Source: Sphingobacterium corticibacterium (lineage in GTDB: Bacteria; Bacteroidota; Bacteroidia; Sphingobacteriales; Sphingobacteriaceae). Taken from it: a DNA stretch of 64,000 nt. Shown piece by piece: positions 35,701-44,700 of the stretch. Each line of letters opens with the position of its first letter. Position 1 is the stretch's first letter. A program made the translations under genes and the position numbers. The notes beneath the pieces are model-generated. The model searched no databases, had not been told where the DNA came from, and saw nothing but the letters and a program-made list of their open reading frames with translations. The stretch spans positions 1,116,001-1,180,000 of the forward strand of contig NZ_SGIT01000001.1 in the NCBI RefSeq assembly GCF_004208525.1, read 5' to 3'.

Positions 35701-36276
35701 TTCTTTATCCGCATAACCCACGGAAGAAAACATCAACATATCGTCAATTTGTGCTTGAATAGTAAATTGACCACTTTCGTCCGTTGCCGTTGCTATAGCT
35801 CTCCCTTTTACCGATACACTTATTCCTGGCAATGCAGCCCCGTTACTATCCACAACCTGACCACGCACTTCACGTTGCTCCATAGCTCCGGAAGCTATCA
35901 AGGATACTCTCTTATTCTCCGCCTCACGCACTACGATCGACTTTCCGTCCACTACATAGGTCAAGCCTCGATCGTTGAAGATCGCACTTAACGCATTTTT
36001 GAGGGATTCATTTTGAAGGTTCACCGTAACCAACCCCGACTTTTTCAAAATAGCAGCATCACAGATAATCGTATATCCTGTCTGCTTCTTAATCTGTCGA
36101 AAAACGTCTTTCATCGAAGCTTCCTTCCGGTTCAAATTAACAGTCTGTCCAAGTGCATTCGCATAGCTCTGCACCGAAAAGACAACGATAAGAAGTAAGG
36201 TCAATTTCATAATAATTAAGTTTCTATAGTGTGACAACAGGTAGCTCCGCCATAGGGATAAAACGTCTATTTTCAT
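32782..36276 (-). CDS. SusC/RagA-like TonB-dependent transporter with STN signalling domain
   Basis: About 1164 residues from the chosen start. The domains in order are a signal peptide; an STN (secretin/TonB) domain at about 30-115 (EASMKDVFRQIKKQTGYTIICDAAIL, ALSAIFNDRGLTYVV); a carboxypeptidase-D regulatory-like domain at about 130-205; the TonB-box region EVVVVGYGTQKKRSVTGSV; and the plug (QIRGVSSITAGTNPLFVIDGVPL, SVEILKDASSASIYGSRGANGV) leading to the barrel. The STN domain predicts cell-surface signalling through the FecR protein encoded just upstream. The ATG at 36276 gives the N-terminal extension usual in this group; ATGs at 36354 and 36210 are also in frame. It is followed by susD after 40 bp. 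Confidence 0.94.
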   Translation of the reverse strand: MKIDVLSLWRSYLLSHYRNLIIMKLTLLLIVVFSVQSYANALGQTVNLNRKEASMKDVFRQIKKQTGYTIICDAAILKKSGLVTVNLQNESLKNALSAIFNDRGLTYVVDGKSIVVREAENKRVSLIASGAMEQREVRGQVVDSNGAALPGISVSVKGRAIATATDESGQFTIQAQIDDMLMFSSVGYADKEVMVSSATVNVVLESEDSNLDEVVVVGYGTQKKRSVTGSVASVNYDEFKDRSFSNVVQSLSGTVPGVNITQSQGAPGAAPVVQIRGVSSITAGTNPLFVIDGVPLEDFNMNMINPQDIQSVEILKDASSASIYGSRGANGVIMITTKLGKPGKPIVTAGFDYGVQKVTRTVDMMDAQEWIRYYVAAKNNAWVDLNPEVNKASDPNSARGGSTLYKIPEEFVNSPEQFGDGTDWQDVMFRTAPMANAQLSVSGGTDATQYLFSAGLLNQDAVLDQNYYRRLGLRSNIRQKLSNKVSVGMNLSLTGIHDRTEGVNGKSDVISLALQSDPFFPLYNENGNLGIVDPNSIWYRYPQQFNPVNLWHPYATTRFTDKKNKAYNTFALGFLEYDIIEGLKFKSSLSANLSNNVYNFYRMKNQGYGFNQDLATSSATADAGNKLNWLWENTVTYDFSLADHNFNVLAGYTSQKERTEFQSVTASNFPNDLVQTINAGTVTGGTSTASEWAIQSYLGRVNYDFMNRYFLSASIRRDGSSRFSRNNQWGYFPSVSAGWVISDESFMKGFGGLNLLKLKASYGQVGNNQIPNYGAISLLGAANYVSNGNIIAGLKPITLDNEALRWEKTSQLNVGLDVAVLRNRLSATIEVYHSITEDMLLNVPIPDITGFSSQLTNVGKMRNSGVEILVSSKNVQRNFTWATDINFSLNRNKVLQLGPGNAPIYYTDNETTVRTAVGSSVSDYFGYVFDGVYNNITEIQNSPHEGTTRPGDPIIVDINGDGQITTDDRTVIGNNQANFIAGITNRFGYKGIELSVLLQGRSGGEIVNQNYRFLGFWNSGRNLFAGAANFWESEQNPGDGVNPRPSANRRPFQQGFSTLWVEDASFIRVKNITLSYNIPQSVLSKTPFDNFRVFVNADNVKLFSKYRGYDPENTTYKATNYSAGTSAANTGVSTSSFPSGSMLGIDYGSYPLPLVVTLGLKTSF

Positions 36277-36430
36277 CTGAATAATTTTGTTTACAAAGGC
36301 GACGAAGCCATCAGATTTTTCACAATTGTTTGTACAGGAAGTGCGAAAAACCATGATAGTTTCATTACTTTTGATTGGTTTTAAGTTTACATAAATAGTT
36401 TATAATGCATTTTATGGAAGTTAACCATCG

Positions 36431-36456
36431 GCTGGGGAAGCTCCACCTTCCCCAGC
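36431..36456. terminator. 10-bp hairpin between fecR and the STN-type susC
   Basis: GCTGGGGAAG, loop CTCCAC, then CTTCCCCAGC form a perfect 10-bp stem 33 bp after the fecR stop. It lacks a long T run on the minus strand, so it may be a weak terminator or attenuator separating sigma/fecR expression from susCD. Confidence 0.5.
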
Positions 36457-36488
36457 TTCTTGTTTGCCTTCCGAACGAGTAAAAGGCG

Positions 36489-37673
36489 CTATTTCATAAA
36501 ACGTACCCTCCTTCCCTCAATTTCCACTTTTACATTTTTATTCGTTAGCTGAACCAGTTTCAGTACTTGCCCGAAGTTTTCGCGCCGCGGCACGGATCCC
36601 CAAAGATGAATATCCTTCAAAGCTGGATCAACGTCAATGTCTAAGTCATACCACCTTCCGATTCTATTAGCCGCTTCGACCAGGCTCTCTTCGTTGAACA
36701 TGAACTCATCGTTCTTCCAAGCAATGTATTCATCGACATTTACATCCCCAACTTCCAAATGCTTGTGCGTTACCAATGCTTGCTGACCAGGGTATAGCAC
36801 CCGCTCCTTCTGCCCCTCTATAGAAACCGCAATGCGTCCTTCCACCAACGTCACTGCGGATCTACGCTCTGCGGGATAGGCGTTTACGTTAAAATGGGTA
36901 CCCAGTACTTCAATCCGTTGGTTGACGGTTTCCACAATAAACGGTTTAGATTTATCTTTAGCGACTTCAAAATAGGCCTCCCCTGTCAGCTGAACCACCC
37001 GATTCTCACCTGCAAAAGTCTGCGGATAACACAACTCGCTTTCCGCATTCATCCACACCTTGGTACCATCGGCCAAGACGACATAGAAATCGTTCCCTCG
37101 TGGTACGGACAGCGTCATCACAGCGTCATTCACTTGGGTTCCGTCATCAAACAAAGGGCTTCCGTCACTATACCGAAGCTGATCACCTGTAATAATCCCG
37201 CCTTCGTCCGAACGCAGCTCCACGTTCCATCCGTCCGATATCGATAACCTGACACCGTTTTTTCCGGGTAGAATATTCGTCGCCAACTCCATCATATCTG
37301 GCTGTTTGACGGGCTGCGAAGGTTGCACCCATAAGATACCAATCACTAGCGCAGCACAAGCCGCGATACCGGCTAACCCGTAGCGGAACCATTTCATTTT
37401 GTTTACAGGCTGTATCTCTGCAGTTTCTTGTATTCGATCGAGAATCTTTGCCAAAACTGGATCATTAGCCATGTGATCATCATCCTGAGATAAACTATTA
37501 TATAGTTTAATTGCTTCTATAAATTGATCGTTGTTTTCCATTTCGCCGAGCAACTCCTTCAAAGACGGATGTTTTTCAACGAAGGTATTGATATCAATCT
37601 CGGTCGCTCTATCACGAGTTGGATTTATAAAATATCGCTTCCACTGAAGGACGGTCTGATCTATTCGTTTCAT
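36489..37673 (-). CDS. FecR-family anti-sigma factor
   Basis: A 394-residue membrane regulator. The cytoplasmic N-terminal ~95 residues are followed by one membrane helix (about 97-115, YGLAGIAACAALVIGILWV). The periplasmic FecR domain shows VPRGNDFYVVLADGTKVWMNAESELCYPQTF, GEAYFEVAKDKSKPFIV and IEVLGTHFNVNAY, all classical. A C-terminal DUF4974 domain (about 325-394, EFMFNEESLVEAANRIGRWYDLDIDV) ends it. It lies 120 bp after the ECF sigma gene and before an STN-bearing SusC, so this set has every part of the transporter-FecR-sigma signalling chain. Confidence 0.94.
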   Translation of the reverse strand: MKRIDQTVLQWKRYFINPTRDRATEIDINTFVEKHPSLKELLGEMENNDQFIEAIKLYNSLSQDDDHMANDPVLAKILDRIQETAEIQPVNKMKWFRYGLAGIAACAALVIGILWVQPSQPVKQPDMMELATNILPGKNGVRLSISDGWNVELRSDEGGIITGDQLRYSDGSPLFDDGTQVNDAVMTLSVPRGNDFYVVLADGTKVWMNAESELCYPQTFAGENRVVQLTGEAYFEVAKDKSKPFIVETVNQRIEVLGTHFNVNAYPAERRSAVTLVEGRIAVSIEGQKERVLYPGQQALVTHKHLEVGDVNVDEYIAWKNDEFMFNEESLVEAANRIGRWYDLDIDVDPALKDIHLWGSVPRRENFGQVLKLVQLTNKNVKVEIEGRRVRFMK

Positions 37674-37793
37674 GGATTTATAATCGTATTGTAATAGTAA
37701 GACACATTCCTCTCGGATATCTTACACAAAAAACAAAAATAATTATAAGAAACTGATTATTAACTAGAAACACTTATAAACAGAGGCATATTC

Positions 37794-38387
37794 TTATTGC
37801 AAAAACAAGGTATGTAACAACGAGAATGTCACGACTAGTCCTTTTTTCATAAGCAATTCGCGCAGGGTCGCAATAGCCCGGGATCGGTTAGCATATACCG
37901 CAGTAGCGCTAAGTTGTAATTTTTCACTGATTTCCTCCACGCTCATATCTTCCAAGAAAGTATACCGAAACACTTCCTGTTGCTTTAACGGAAGTCTATC
38001 GACCTCTTCCATAATGCTTTTGATTAGTTCTGTACGTAGTATGTTCCCAAATATATCATCATCCTCTAAGAGCGTTTCTTCGAAATCGGCCGGCACATCT
38101 TCCAAGGACATAGCCTGTGGTCTACGCAGATAGTTTAAACTGGCGTTTTTCGCCATGACATACAGATAAGCTCTTAAACTATCTATACGACGAAGGTTAG
38201 TCCGCGCATTCCAGGCCTTGACAAACACATCCGACACGATATCTTCCGCGACTTCCCGACTTCCCACATAACGTATAACAAAAAAAAGTAACGGTTGCCG
38301 ATAGAGACGGTATGCGGTCGTCAGCCCTTCCACTTCTCCGTTACACATACTATTTAAGAAGATCACGTTTTCCATTTCCCGGTCCAT
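37794..38387 (-). CDS. ECF RNA polymerase sigma factor
   Basis: A 197-residue ECF sigma factor. Region 2 is seen at LTTAYRLYRQPLLFFVIRYVGSREVAEDIVSDVFVKAWN (about 22-60) and region 4 at DRLPLKQQEVFRYTFLEDMSVEEISEKLQLSATAVYANRSRAIATL (about 132-178). A short hydrophobic tail (VVTFSLLHTLFLQ) ends it, as in the other sigma factor of this window. It is preceded by a textbook AGGAGG Shine-Dalgarno sequence at 38395-38400, seven bases before the ATG, which is unusual for this phylum. With the downstream fecR it should control the STN-type susCD pair. Confidence 0.92.
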   Translation of the reverse strand: MDREMENVIFLNSMCNGEVEGLTTAYRLYRQPLLFFVIRYVGSREVAEDIVSDVFVKAWNARTNLRRIDSLRAYLYVMAKNASLNYLRRPQAMSLEDVPADFEETLLEDDDIFGNILRTELIKSIMEEVDRLPLKQQEVFRYTFLEDMSVEEISEKLQLSATAVYANRSRAIATLRELLMKKGLVVTFSLLHTLFLQ

Positions 38388-38394
38388 ATAGTTT

Positions 38395-38400
38395 TCCTCC
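38395..38400 (-). promoter_or_regulatory. strong Shine-Dalgarno sequence before the second ECF sigma gene
   Basis: AGGAGG on the minus strand, seven bases upstream of the ATG at 38387. Most genes in this window have no recognisable Shine-Dalgarno sequence, so this one stands out and fixes the start codon. Confidence 0.7.
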
Positions 38401-38492
38401 TAATTTGCCCATTAGCCTTTATTGAAAACTAAATTATCGTTCCGTATTCCGCTGGAACACGTTTTTACGATGTATAGTCGCAATGACAAAAG

Positions 38493-38500
38493 CAAAAATA
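38493..38500 (-). promoter_or_regulatory. -7 element (TAnnTTTG) of the second ECF sigma gene
   Basis: TATTTTTG on the minus strand matches the Bacteroidota -7 consensus. It would give a leader of roughly 100 nt containing the AGGAGG. A convincing -33 element at the usual distance is missing. Confidence 0.35.
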
Positions 38501-38562
38501 TAGGAGACTGACTAAATTACGAATCTCTTCGCTAAATCCGTCCTGTACCGTCTGCGCCCATG

Positions 38563-38592
38563 AAAAAACTCCCGAGGCTTACGCTCTGGGAG
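38563..38592 (-). terminator. terminator of the nine-gene polysaccharide operon
   Basis: On the minus strand CTCCCAGAGC, a GTAA tetraloop and GCCTCGGGAG are followed by T6. It lies 100 bp after the BACON-LRR stop. The right arm and the GNRA-type loop are nearly the same as in the terminator at 31224-31255; two A-C mismatches in the stem make it weaker. Confidence 0.75.
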
Positions 38593-38691
38593 TTCAACTT
38601 AGACTAATAAATATAATTTACCTATCGTGTTACCGTATTCGTCACCTACCTAACAGTAAACGGCTAATTAAGTAATTGACCACGGTGTCTA

Positions 38692-40134
38692 CTACGGACA
38701 GTTCGTGATCGTGTAACCATCTCTCTGCGGACAAATATTGGCAAAATTAAATTTACTCACATTTGAATGAGACAGCAAATCTGCTGGAAGCTCCCCGCTA
38801 AAATTATTATCTTTAATCTCCAACGTCATCAGCTTTGTCAACCGTCCAAAAATATTTGCCGGTACAGATCCCGATAATTTGTTCGTGTGTATGGCAAAAT
38901 TTTCTAGACTTTCTAATTGAGCAAACTCTACGGGAATCGTCCCCGTTAATTCACTACGTTGAAGCAGAAGCAACTTCAACTTCGACAAATTGCCAATAGT
39001 AGTCGGTAGCGTGCCGGTAATAAAATAATTATTTTCCATCCGTATTTCTAAAATTTCGGTCAGATAGCCTATTTCTGTCGGTATCGGCCCTGCTAACCCT
39101 TTGGCCGTCAATGTGAGCCTAGTCACCCTATTTTTACCATCAACCGCCGCTATCGTTACTCCGTTCCATGCACTAGAGACCGTCAGCGGTTGGGTAATAT
39201 CCCAGCCAAGCGTACTTGCTGTTCCTCCCATCGTATTGTAAAGCTTAATCAATACTTGACGGTCAAATTCTGTGGTATTAGGCGTATTTCCAGCTTGGTT
39301 TACCGTTATTCTAATATCCAATTCCGGCGATTTCAGCGTCACATATCCGACGCGTGACAAAAGCGGATTTGGCGTTGCCGTAAAGGAAAGTTTGTCTCCT
39401 TCCCTAACCACCGTTAACCATTCTTCATGTGGATTCTCTACGGTCCATTCCAAGTTCGTTGTAACAAGCACTTCCTGTGCTTCCTCCGGATCTAGCCCGA
39501 AAGACAGTGTTGTTTTGTCGGCTTCGAAAGCGACCGTTCCTTGTTGTGTGATGGTGATGCTCTTACCCGAAATCGGCAGTTCCCCCTTTACCGAGATAAT
39601 CCCTATACGCGCACCAGGCTGCGTGCTAGGCGCTACCGATATGGTCAGCATATCTTCTTCACGGACCACCGTCAGCCACTCCACATTGGTACTCGCCCCC
39701 CATTCCATATTACTTTTCACGACAACTTCCAAGTTGTCGGCACCCGTCGGTTCTACAGCAATCTCAGCTTTGTCTACGATTAGGGTTGGCGTATTACCAT
39801 GCTGTTTCACAATGACAATTCGGCTGACATTACCATCCACGCCAACCATCTTCAGTTTAGCCACCCGCTCGTTGACTGTCTCATTTTCAATCATTTTTAA
39901 CTGAATAGCACCATTCTCTTTCGTAACCGTAATCCAGTCAGCATCGGCCAACAAGCTTACCGTCCATTCCACATTGGATTTTACCGGAATTGATCCAGTC
40001 AGTTCGTCGCTCAAATATTCAGCAACATCACTTTCAACTTCTAAACTCGGTTTAAAAACTTCCTCAACTTCTTTTTTGGAGCATCCGGAAAATGTCCAGC
40101 AAATAAGTAGACACAGGATCGTTAGTCTTTTCAT
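38692..40134 (-). CDS. BACON-domain and leucine-rich-repeat surface lipoprotein
   Basis: A 480-residue lipoprotein (lipobox C18, TFSGC). Three tandem BACON-type immunoglobulin-like domains cover about 28-115, 118-205 and 207-288. Each has the VxSNxEW...WLTVxxE...ITITQQG pattern (SNVEWTVSL, SNMEWGAST, TNLEWTVEN). Residues ~290-480 carry plant-like leucine-rich repeats (LAGPIPTEIGYLTEI, ITGTLPTTIGNLSKLKLL, LTGTIPVEFAQLESL, LSGSVPANIFGRLTKL, FSGELPADLL). BACON domains usually act as spacers or glycan/mucin binders on surface proteins. As the last gene of the operon it probably serves as a surface glycan-binding protein. The pairing with such repeats is uncommon. The downstream terminator is at 38563-38592. 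Confidence 0.85.
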   Translation of the reverse strand: MKRLTILCLLICWTFSGCSKKEVEEVFKPSLEVESDVAEYLSDELTGSIPVKSNVEWTVSLLADADWITVTKENGAIQLKMIENETVNERVAKLKMVGVDGNVSRIVIVKQHGNTPTLIVDKAEIAVEPTGADNLEVVVKSNMEWGASTNVEWLTVVREEDMLTISVAPSTQPGARIGIISVKGELPISGKSITITQQGTVAFEADKTTLSFGLDPEEAQEVLVTTNLEWTVENPHEEWLTVVREGDKLSFTATPNPLLSRVGYVTLKSPELDIRITVNQAGNTPNTTEFDRQVLIKLYNTMGGTASTLGWDITQPLTVSSAWNGVTIAAVDGKNRVTRLTLTAKGLAGPIPTEIGYLTEILEIRMENNYFITGTLPTTIGNLSKLKLLLLQRSELTGTIPVEFAQLESLENFAIHTNKLSGSVPANIFGRLTKLMTLEIKDNNFSGELPADLLSHSNVSKFNFANICPQRDGYTITNCP

Positions 40135-40175
40135 AATTAAGAATATATTAGATAAAAATTTTATTTAGCTGTAAA

Positions 40176-41762
40176 TTATTTAGCCGTAAACTGGACATAA
40201 TTAATCGCTAAGTTTCCAGAAACTACCTGCAATTTAATATCATGTGCACGGTAATCGTCCATCCGTATTTCTTTGGATGAAACCGTGTTCCATTGCCCAT
40301 TTGATGTCGGTAATTGGATGATTCCGGAGTCTTTCCCATCTATACTGTAGCGAATCTCTGCCGACGAGGTAGCAGAATAGCGGATATCCAGAACTGATTT
40401 TTTTCCTAGGGGGACCTCCTTCCATTGCAACCATTCCCCAGATTCTGCATCCGTGACCGCCCAGCCGCCATGTGTATCGTTACATTTGGCGACATCCAGA
40501 TCACCCCTTCTATAAGCGTTGCTACTGTTTCCTGCGGTCTTATCCTCGTAATAGTCACAACCTTCTGCCTCCAATTTTAATACAGCTGGATAAGGCTCCT
40601 TACTAAAGCGTTTTAAGATATTGAGGCGTTGATTCGGGTAATCATAGTACTTCGTATCCGTACTCCGCCATAGGGAGGCATTTTCTAAGACATCCACGTG
40701 TCCCTCGATCAAAATCAGCTCCGCATCTTGGTTGATCATATTCGTTAAGTTATCGGTCAACGTTTTTCCATGGTTCGCATCGATAAACATGGGATTTCCC
40801 GAAAGATCGCCAATAGAAAACCCCGGTACGCCAACACCAATAGAATGACCATTGTGCCGACGCAGCGTATAAGGCTTATCCATGACGAACCAATCGTGGA
40901 AGGCGTCGACTACCGGCGCATAAACCGTCTTGTCCCGATCCTGAAATGATCGGTCAGCGATAATAAATGGATCGACCTGGAAAGATGCTTTAAAATCACT
41001 CCGCAGACGATTCAAAATAGCCGATAACTTTCCTTCATTAACCGGCGTATTGTCATTTCGATAATCTACAAAATTATTTACGCTCCAGAGGATCAATACC
41101 GGTCTATCGTCGATTTTAAGTAAGTATTTATCCGGCACCGTTTCAAAGGCAATTTTGATGTTGTAGTCCCAAATATATCTGTAAATGCCCTGATCACTAT
41201 CGTCATCCAAGAGATCCAACGGGTAAGGAAATCTATCTTTATCCGTAACATAGCTATTGTACAGGTTACGGTTTCTCGCGGCAGACCAAGATGAAGGGCA
41301 ATCGTCAAAAATCGCGATCTTAAACTTATCCTGCACCCCTTTCCTTTCCATTGCCGCCACCAGATCCTTTAGTCTATTTGGGTCGCCATGATCTATATAT
41401 TTTCCAGGCTGAGCAAGATAGCCCCTACAGTTTGCAGCTACATAATCCTGTCCACTATAATCAATTTCTTCAACCAGATTATCCCACCACTCTTCTTCGC
41501 TCTCCTGTAATGTAGCGTCGTACAAAGGCATATTATACAACGTACTGGAAGTGCTTACTATATTTCCTTTCCGCAGATCACCTTGAAACGAAAATAAAGA
41601 ACCCAATAAATATTCCTTTTCTCGTGTGGGCACATCTTCTTCTACGCCGTCTACTTCTGTCGGCGGATCGAGCGGATCATCACTGCTCAAATCTGTGCTT
41701 TTAGAACAGCTTAACGTAAAGGCGACAGTCGACACCAATAATAAGTTTACCATTTTTTTCAT
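40176..41762 (-). CDS. DUF5010-like glycoside hydrolase lipoprotein with C-terminal CBM
   Basis: A 528-residue lipoprotein (lipobox C19, AFTLSC, then an acidic/proline linker typical of surface-exposed lipoproteins). Residues ~45-400 look like the DUF5010 catalytic domain, a TIM barrel related to GH71/GH99: YLLGSLFSFQGDLRKGNIVSTSSTLYNMPLYD, FKIAIFDDCPSSW, YLLKIDDRPVLILWSVNN and ILIEGHVDVLENASLW. Residues ~405-528 form a jelly-roll carbohydrate-binding module of the CBM6/35 type (LEAEGCDYYEDKTAGNSS, GWAVTDAESGEWLQWKEV, YRAHDIKLQVVSGNLAINYVQFTAK). It is the third GH71/99-superfamily protein of this operon. Outer-membrane surface location is likely. Substrate unknown; alpha-mannan or a related glycan is the guess from context. 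Confidence 0.78.
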   Translation of the reverse strand: MKKMVNLLLVSTVAFTLSCSKSTDLSSDDPLDPPTEVDGVEEDVPTREKEYLLGSLFSFQGDLRKGNIVSTSSTLYNMPLYDATLQESEEEWWDNLVEEIDYSGQDYVAANCRGYLAQPGKYIDHGDPNRLKDLVAAMERKGVQDKFKIAIFDDCPSSWSAARNRNLYNSYVTDKDRFPYPLDLLDDDSDQGIYRYIWDYNIKIAFETVPDKYLLKIDDRPVLILWSVNNFVDYRNDNTPVNEGKLSAILNRLRSDFKASFQVDPFIIADRSFQDRDKTVYAPVVDAFHDWFVMDKPYTLRRHNGHSIGVGVPGFSIGDLSGNPMFIDANHGKTLTDNLTNMINQDAELILIEGHVDVLENASLWRSTDTKYYDYPNQRLNILKRFSKEPYPAVLKLEAEGCDYYEDKTAGNSSNAYRRGDLDVAKCNDTHGGWAVTDAESGEWLQWKEVPLGKKSVLDIRYSATSSAEIRYSIDGKDSGIIQLPTSNGQWNTVSSKEIRMDDYRAHDIKLQVVSGNLAINYVQFTAK

Positions 41763-41780
41763 CGGTCAGTATATTATTTG

Positions 41781-44700
41781 TTATTTAACTTTTGGATTGG
41801 AAAAAGAAACCTTTAGCTGTGGTAAAAACGCATTGCTGTTATCACATTTGAAATGTGCTTTAAAACGATTCTTATCATCGTTTCCTATCTTCAACGTCAG
41901 TTTGTTCCAACCTTGCAACAAAGGCAGCTCTTTGTAAGTACTATTGCGGTTGGTGATATCTGCTGCTTTATACAGCCTGTCATTGATGGCCAGCGTGCTC
42001 ACCCAAGTATCCACATATAACGTCAATTTTGGCATATTCGGTTCGATCAATAAATCATCTAACGGGCGGGGGCTCCACACCCAGAAGTCTACTGTATAGC
42101 CCTCACCCTCCTTCACCATTTTTTCCTTGCTGCTTTCCGGGAACTGTAAATTGCCGTCCCGCAAAAAGAAAACATCCACCATGCTCTGCTCCGCTTTCTT
42201 CGTAGGAATACCCGCCTGCCTCAATAAGGTTTCTAGCGTTTTGTAACCTTTTTCCGAGTTAGCAAACTCCGTTAAGGTACTGACAAAAAGTGTCGAGTTT
42301 GCTTGTTGATATTGAACAAACACCGGCAGCGCAACATCCCCTTCCCGTTCACTTCTTATTGTTGCCGCCGTTTTAATTTCTTCCGGTCGTTTATTCCATT
42401 TCCGCCAGTCGGTAATGCACCCTTCCAACAGCACATCGCCTTGATTCACCAAGTCGCCCGATAAGCCGTGTAAGGCGGCATCCGTCTGCTGTACCTCACA
42501 GAAGTAAAAATCGGAATTATGTAGTCCGGTGAACCAAGACTTAGATTTTGGTATAAAAGAAGATATCGCTCTGTTCTTCACCGTTACCGCCAAGGGCAAC
42601 AATTGCCTGAAACTAGATACGGTCTGCGGAGTTACCCCCCAGATCCAAACATCCGCTCCCTTGCCAACCTGCTGCAAAATATACTTTTCGTTATCCGGCG
42701 CAAGATTTGCACCTCCATCTACAATAAACAATGCTTTATCGGGATGTTTTACCTTATTGACAAACTGTACACCCTGCGCATCTAGCACCTGCCTAGCCGT
42801 ACCATTTTCACCAACAAAAACGACATCAGTATAACGCTGCTCCGCTCGGTAAGCGGTGTCGGACGCACTAGCTTTGATCAGGTCTTGGTAAGGTGACCAA
42901 GCCGGTTTCTCCGGTGCATTAGCCGCTCGAAGCGCATCGTACATCGGCCAAGGGTCGTAGAGCGGCAAAGTAGGATCATAGCCCGGATTAAAAGTCGAGC
43001 TATATGGCCCTATCCGCTCAGGCTGTACGCCAGGCTGTCCTTCCACATACGAGGAAAAGAACACACCATCTTCGGTTAATGAAGGCGGCTGCGTCAGATC
43101 TTTCTTACCGATTGCTAACGGTTTTAACGCATACCAAGCCATATTAAACACCGAAATATAGGAAGCCCCCATTTCGCGCTGATTAGCAATTAGGTGGTAA
43201 ACTTCGTTTGCCAAACCTTCCATACGCCCCTGTTGCGACTCGTAAGCCCGTTCGCCATTGTACTTAGCAACCTGTTCAGGTGTGCCATAGTATGCCATAC
43301 TATGCTCTCCTATTCCCCAAGGTTTTCCGATGCCAACCCAACGTTTCATCGAATTCAAATCACCATAATGTCCAACCGTCGTCGGAAGGATGCCATCGCC
43401 GTCATCTTCTCCGTCAGCAGAAATCCATGGACGTGTAGGATCGTTCTTCGTCACGATTCCCCGCCAATCTTCCCATGCTTTCTTTTGCTCGGTCATCAAT
43501 TCCGGCTTATTGTACACATGGAGGATAACCGGCTTATTTTCATTACTGACACTCCAGCCAAACACCGAGGCATGATTTCTGTCGCGCAAGACAAAGCGTT
43601 CGAGATGCCTCTTTGAGGCTTCCCAAAACTCCGGCGCATCCAATTTTGGGCCACCATCACTCGCCCAGTTTGCCGTTTCATTCAACACACAAATCCCCAT
43701 CTCATCCGCCATATCCAGATAGAACCGTGGGTATACTTGCGCATGCGGCCTAACAGCGTTGCCATTCATCCCCTTAATTGCTGTAAACCAAGCCCAAGCA
43801 TAACGTCTGGTCATCTGCGGAATACCCATAAAATGCCAAGAATCACCTTTAAGCGCAATCGCTTTTCCGTTGAGGAGCTGTTTGGTTCCGTCAGACGTCC
43901 ATTCCCGCCATCCAAAGCGCTCATACTTGGTATCCATCTTTTGGTTTTGCTGGTATAGGTTCAATCGGAGCGCATATAGTGCCGGATATTCCGGCGTCCA
44001 GAAAATTAAGTCCCCCGAGTTAACCGGAACACGGATCGTAGTCTTGGTCGCCGCATTGGGCGATAAGCTCAACTTCGTATCTGTAATACTCAGGGATTGC
44101 TGCCCCAGCTCCCAATTAGGAACCGGAACGCTATTCACGTCCGTACCTGCTCGGTTTAGCCACTCGTTGACCACACCATCCAGCCGGACTTCCGCTTGCT
44201 TATCGGTATTGTTTTTTACGGTAACCTCCAGTTCGAGCATATTTTTTGAGACCAAAGGCTTAACAAAAATATCCTCCACATTAATTTTTGGATACGCCAA
44301 CAAATAAACATCTTGCCATATTCCCCGTATATTGGTTCCCCACATTGATCCAGCGGGAATTACTCTTCTACCGATCGTCGACTTATTTTCGTATAGCGCT
44401 TGATCCCTTACGCCAACCAAGACCTCAATTGTCTGACCCGGTTTTACCTGCTCCGTAATATCCAAATCAAATGGTAAAAACAGATCAAAATTTTCCGCTA
44501 CTTTTTTACGGTCCACATAGACTTCCGTAAAACCCGCTACCGCTTCAAAATAAAGCTTAACCTGCTTGTTATCCCAATCCATCGGGATGGTTACTGCTTT
44601 TTTCATCCAAGCCATACGAGCATCTTCCCATTCCTTAGGATAAGAGGGATAATTTCGGTGATCTGGGCCCTCCAAACCTCGATTGGCGAAAGCATTGACA

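Larger units (their letters stand above)
38401..38691. other. intergenic region between the big polysaccharide operon and the second sigma gene
   Basis: About 290 bp without a gene. It holds the terminator of the upstream nine-gene operon (38563-38592) and a possible sigma-gene promoter whose -7 element is at 38493-38500. I see no small open frame or other repeat in the remainder. Confidence 0.5.

Noticed and set aside
39272..39904. Open frame of about 210 codons antisense to the BACON-LRR gene
   Set aside because: Ser/Thr/Val-rich translation mirroring the repeats of the real gene; no start context or domain.
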